Source: Nakamurella lactea DSM 19367 (GTDB lineage: Bacteria; Actinomycetota; Actinomycetes; Mycobacteriales; Nakamurellaceae). Taken from it: 64,000 nucleotides of DNA. A program made the position numbers and the translations under genes. Of this stretch, positions 63,124-64,000 are shown in pieces; positions within the stretch are counted from its first letter, which is position 1, and every line of letters starts with the position of its first letter. A model generated the notes under the pieces. It had not been told where the DNA came from. It ran no database searches and was given only the letters and a program-made list of their open reading frames with translations. The DNA lies in the NCBI RefSeq assembly GCF_000426645.1, contig NZ_AUFT01000006.1, positions 248,001 through 312,000 of the forward strand, in the 5' to 3' direction.

Positions 63124-64000
63124 ATGGGACGAACACGATCGGGACTGATCATCGGCGCCCTCGTGGCCACGGCGTTCGGGACCATCAGCGGCTGCAGCGG
63201 GACCGGCGCGGGCGAGGGGTCCACACCGAGCTCCGGATCGGCACCCGTCGCCGGGCCGCTGGACGAATACCTCGGCGGCGGAACGAAACCCGAGGATGAC
63301 GAGAAAGCCAAGGCCCAACAGCACCAGGTACAGGAGCTGGTGGCGTCGTGCATGAAGGAGCAGGGATTCACCTATATCCCGTTCGACGCCGCGATGGCAG
63401 GCACGGTCACGATGAGCCGCGAGAGCAACAGCGTCGCCGATCGCGACTGGACGGCCAAGTATGGATACGGCATCACCACGACCAACGAGGTCAAGCCGTC
63501 CGAGGACCAGAAGGACCCGAACCAGGCGGCCATGGAGAAGATGTCGGCGTCCGAGCGGAAGGCGTACCAGAAGGCACTCTTCGGCTCCGCCGGAGCCAGC
63601 CTTTCCGTCGGCGGTGGCGGCGCCGTGGTGGCCATCGGTCCCGGTGGCCCGGGGGTAGCCGGTTCGGGCACGGCCGGTTCGGGCACGGCCGGTTCGGGCA
63701 CGGCCAGTTCGGGCACGACCGGTTCGGGCACGACCGGTTCGGGCACGACCGGTTCGGGCACGTCCGGTTCGGGCACGTCCGGTTCGGGGACGGCCGGAGC
63801 GGCCGATGTCGGCTGCTACGGCACCGCCCAGACCAAGGTCTTCGGGAACCGTCAACAGATCGACACGTCGGACTTCGACGACCTGTTCAAGGCGCTGGAC
63901 GACCTGCACCAGCGGGTCGACGCCGATCCGCGGGTGGCGCCGTTGATCAAGGCCTGGGCGAGCTGCCTGGCCGACGCCGGACATCCCGGCTACACCAAGA
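63124..64000 (+). CDS. Putative lipoprotein with AGSGT repeats, partial at right edge
   Basis: ATG 63124 is preceded by AGGGAGGACGACAGC. The product starts with a basic N terminus, a hydrophobic helix and a lipobox-like ISGC at about residue 24, so it is probably a lipoprotein. Cys residues recur in SCMKEQGF, GCYGTAQTK and SCLADAGH segments, as in actinobacterial secreted proteins with paired Cys. Nine copies of a five-residue (A/T/S)GSGT repeat (63658-63792) form a flexible linker. No stop in the window. It is divergent from the two-component system, which may control it. Function unknown. Confidence 0.8.
   Translation, partial: MGRTRSGLIIGALVATAFGTISGCSGTGAGEGSTPSSGSAPVAGPLDEYLGGGTKPEDDEKAKAQQHQVQELVASCMKEQGFTYIPFDAAMAGTVTMSRESNSVADRDWTAKYGYGITTTNEVKPSEDQKDPNQAAMEKMSASERKAYQKALFGSAGASLSVGGGGAVVAIGPGGPGVAGSGTAGSGTAGSGTASSGTTGSGTTGSGTTGSGTSGSGTSGSGTAGAADVGCYGTAQTKVFGNRQQIDTSDFDDLFKALDDLHQRVDADPRVAPLIKAWASCLADAGHPGYTK
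63658..63792 (+). repeat. 15-bp in-frame tandem repeat, nine copies
   Basis: GCCGGTTCGGGCACG-type units, contiguous, with the first codon alternating GCC/ACC/TCC and the fourth copy having AGT instead of GGT. They encode the linker of the lipoprotein and are prone to copy-number change. Confidence 0.95.

Overview
The window is GC-rich (about two thirds G+C or more by eye), densely packed and free of tRNA, rRNA, insertion-sequence or prophage signatures. A complete 14-subunit NDH-1 operon, a menaquinone-only quinone pathway with a MenJ-type reductase, classical RecBCD, a DUF222/HNH gene and a second YidC with a DUF6412-like partner point to a free-living actinomycete (Actinomycetota). A Nakamurella-like or related lineage is only a guess.

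Layout. 1-482: end of a Doc/ribbon-helix-helix toxin-antitoxin pair. 515-16994 (minus): nuoA to nuoN, almost all joined by 4-base start/stop overlaps. 17022-19235 (minus): menJ and menG, so quinone tailoring sits directly upstream of the quinone-reducing complex. 19337-26474: an inositol-monophosphatase-like gene, a DUF3592-type membrane protein, isochorismate synthase, then a minus-strand run MarR - VOC - menC - methyltransferase - menD. 26536-31479: small metabolic and regulatory genes (haloalkane dehalogenase, quinone oxidoreductase, an FMN-reductase/GNAT fusion with a divergent MarR, and RtcB behind a leader ORF and hairpin). 31747-35914: secreted GH3 beta-glucosidase divergent from a ROK regulator. 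35931-44916 (minus): recC-recB-recD. 44983-53758: phosphodiester glycosidase, menB-menE-osmC, yidC2/DUF6412, menA, an aromatic amino-acid decarboxylase and an XRE regulator. 53769-58662: SnoaL-like protein, a short archaeal-type aspartyl-tRNA synthetase, proline iminopeptidase/TetR and a divergent SDR, GNAT. 58709-64000: tandem repeats, a frameshifted DUF222/HNH gene, a two-component system and a repeat-bearing lipoprotein cut by the window edge.

How it fits together. Seven menaquinone steps (menF, menD, menC, menE, menB, menA, menG) plus menJ are encoded within about 34 kb of the menaquinone-reducing complex I, in at least five transcription units; menH and a DHNA-CoA thioesterase are not seen. 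The most striking regulatory element is in the leader of the aspartyl-tRNA synthetase gene. It is a textbook T-box antisequestrator (7-bp helix, TGGCACC bulge, 4-bp helix) whose loop is complementary to the Shine-Dalgarno sequence, preceded by a very short stem with GAC in its loop. It reads as a translational T-box riboswitch for tRNA-Asp. Actinobacterial T-boxes are, as far as I recall, known almost only for ileS.
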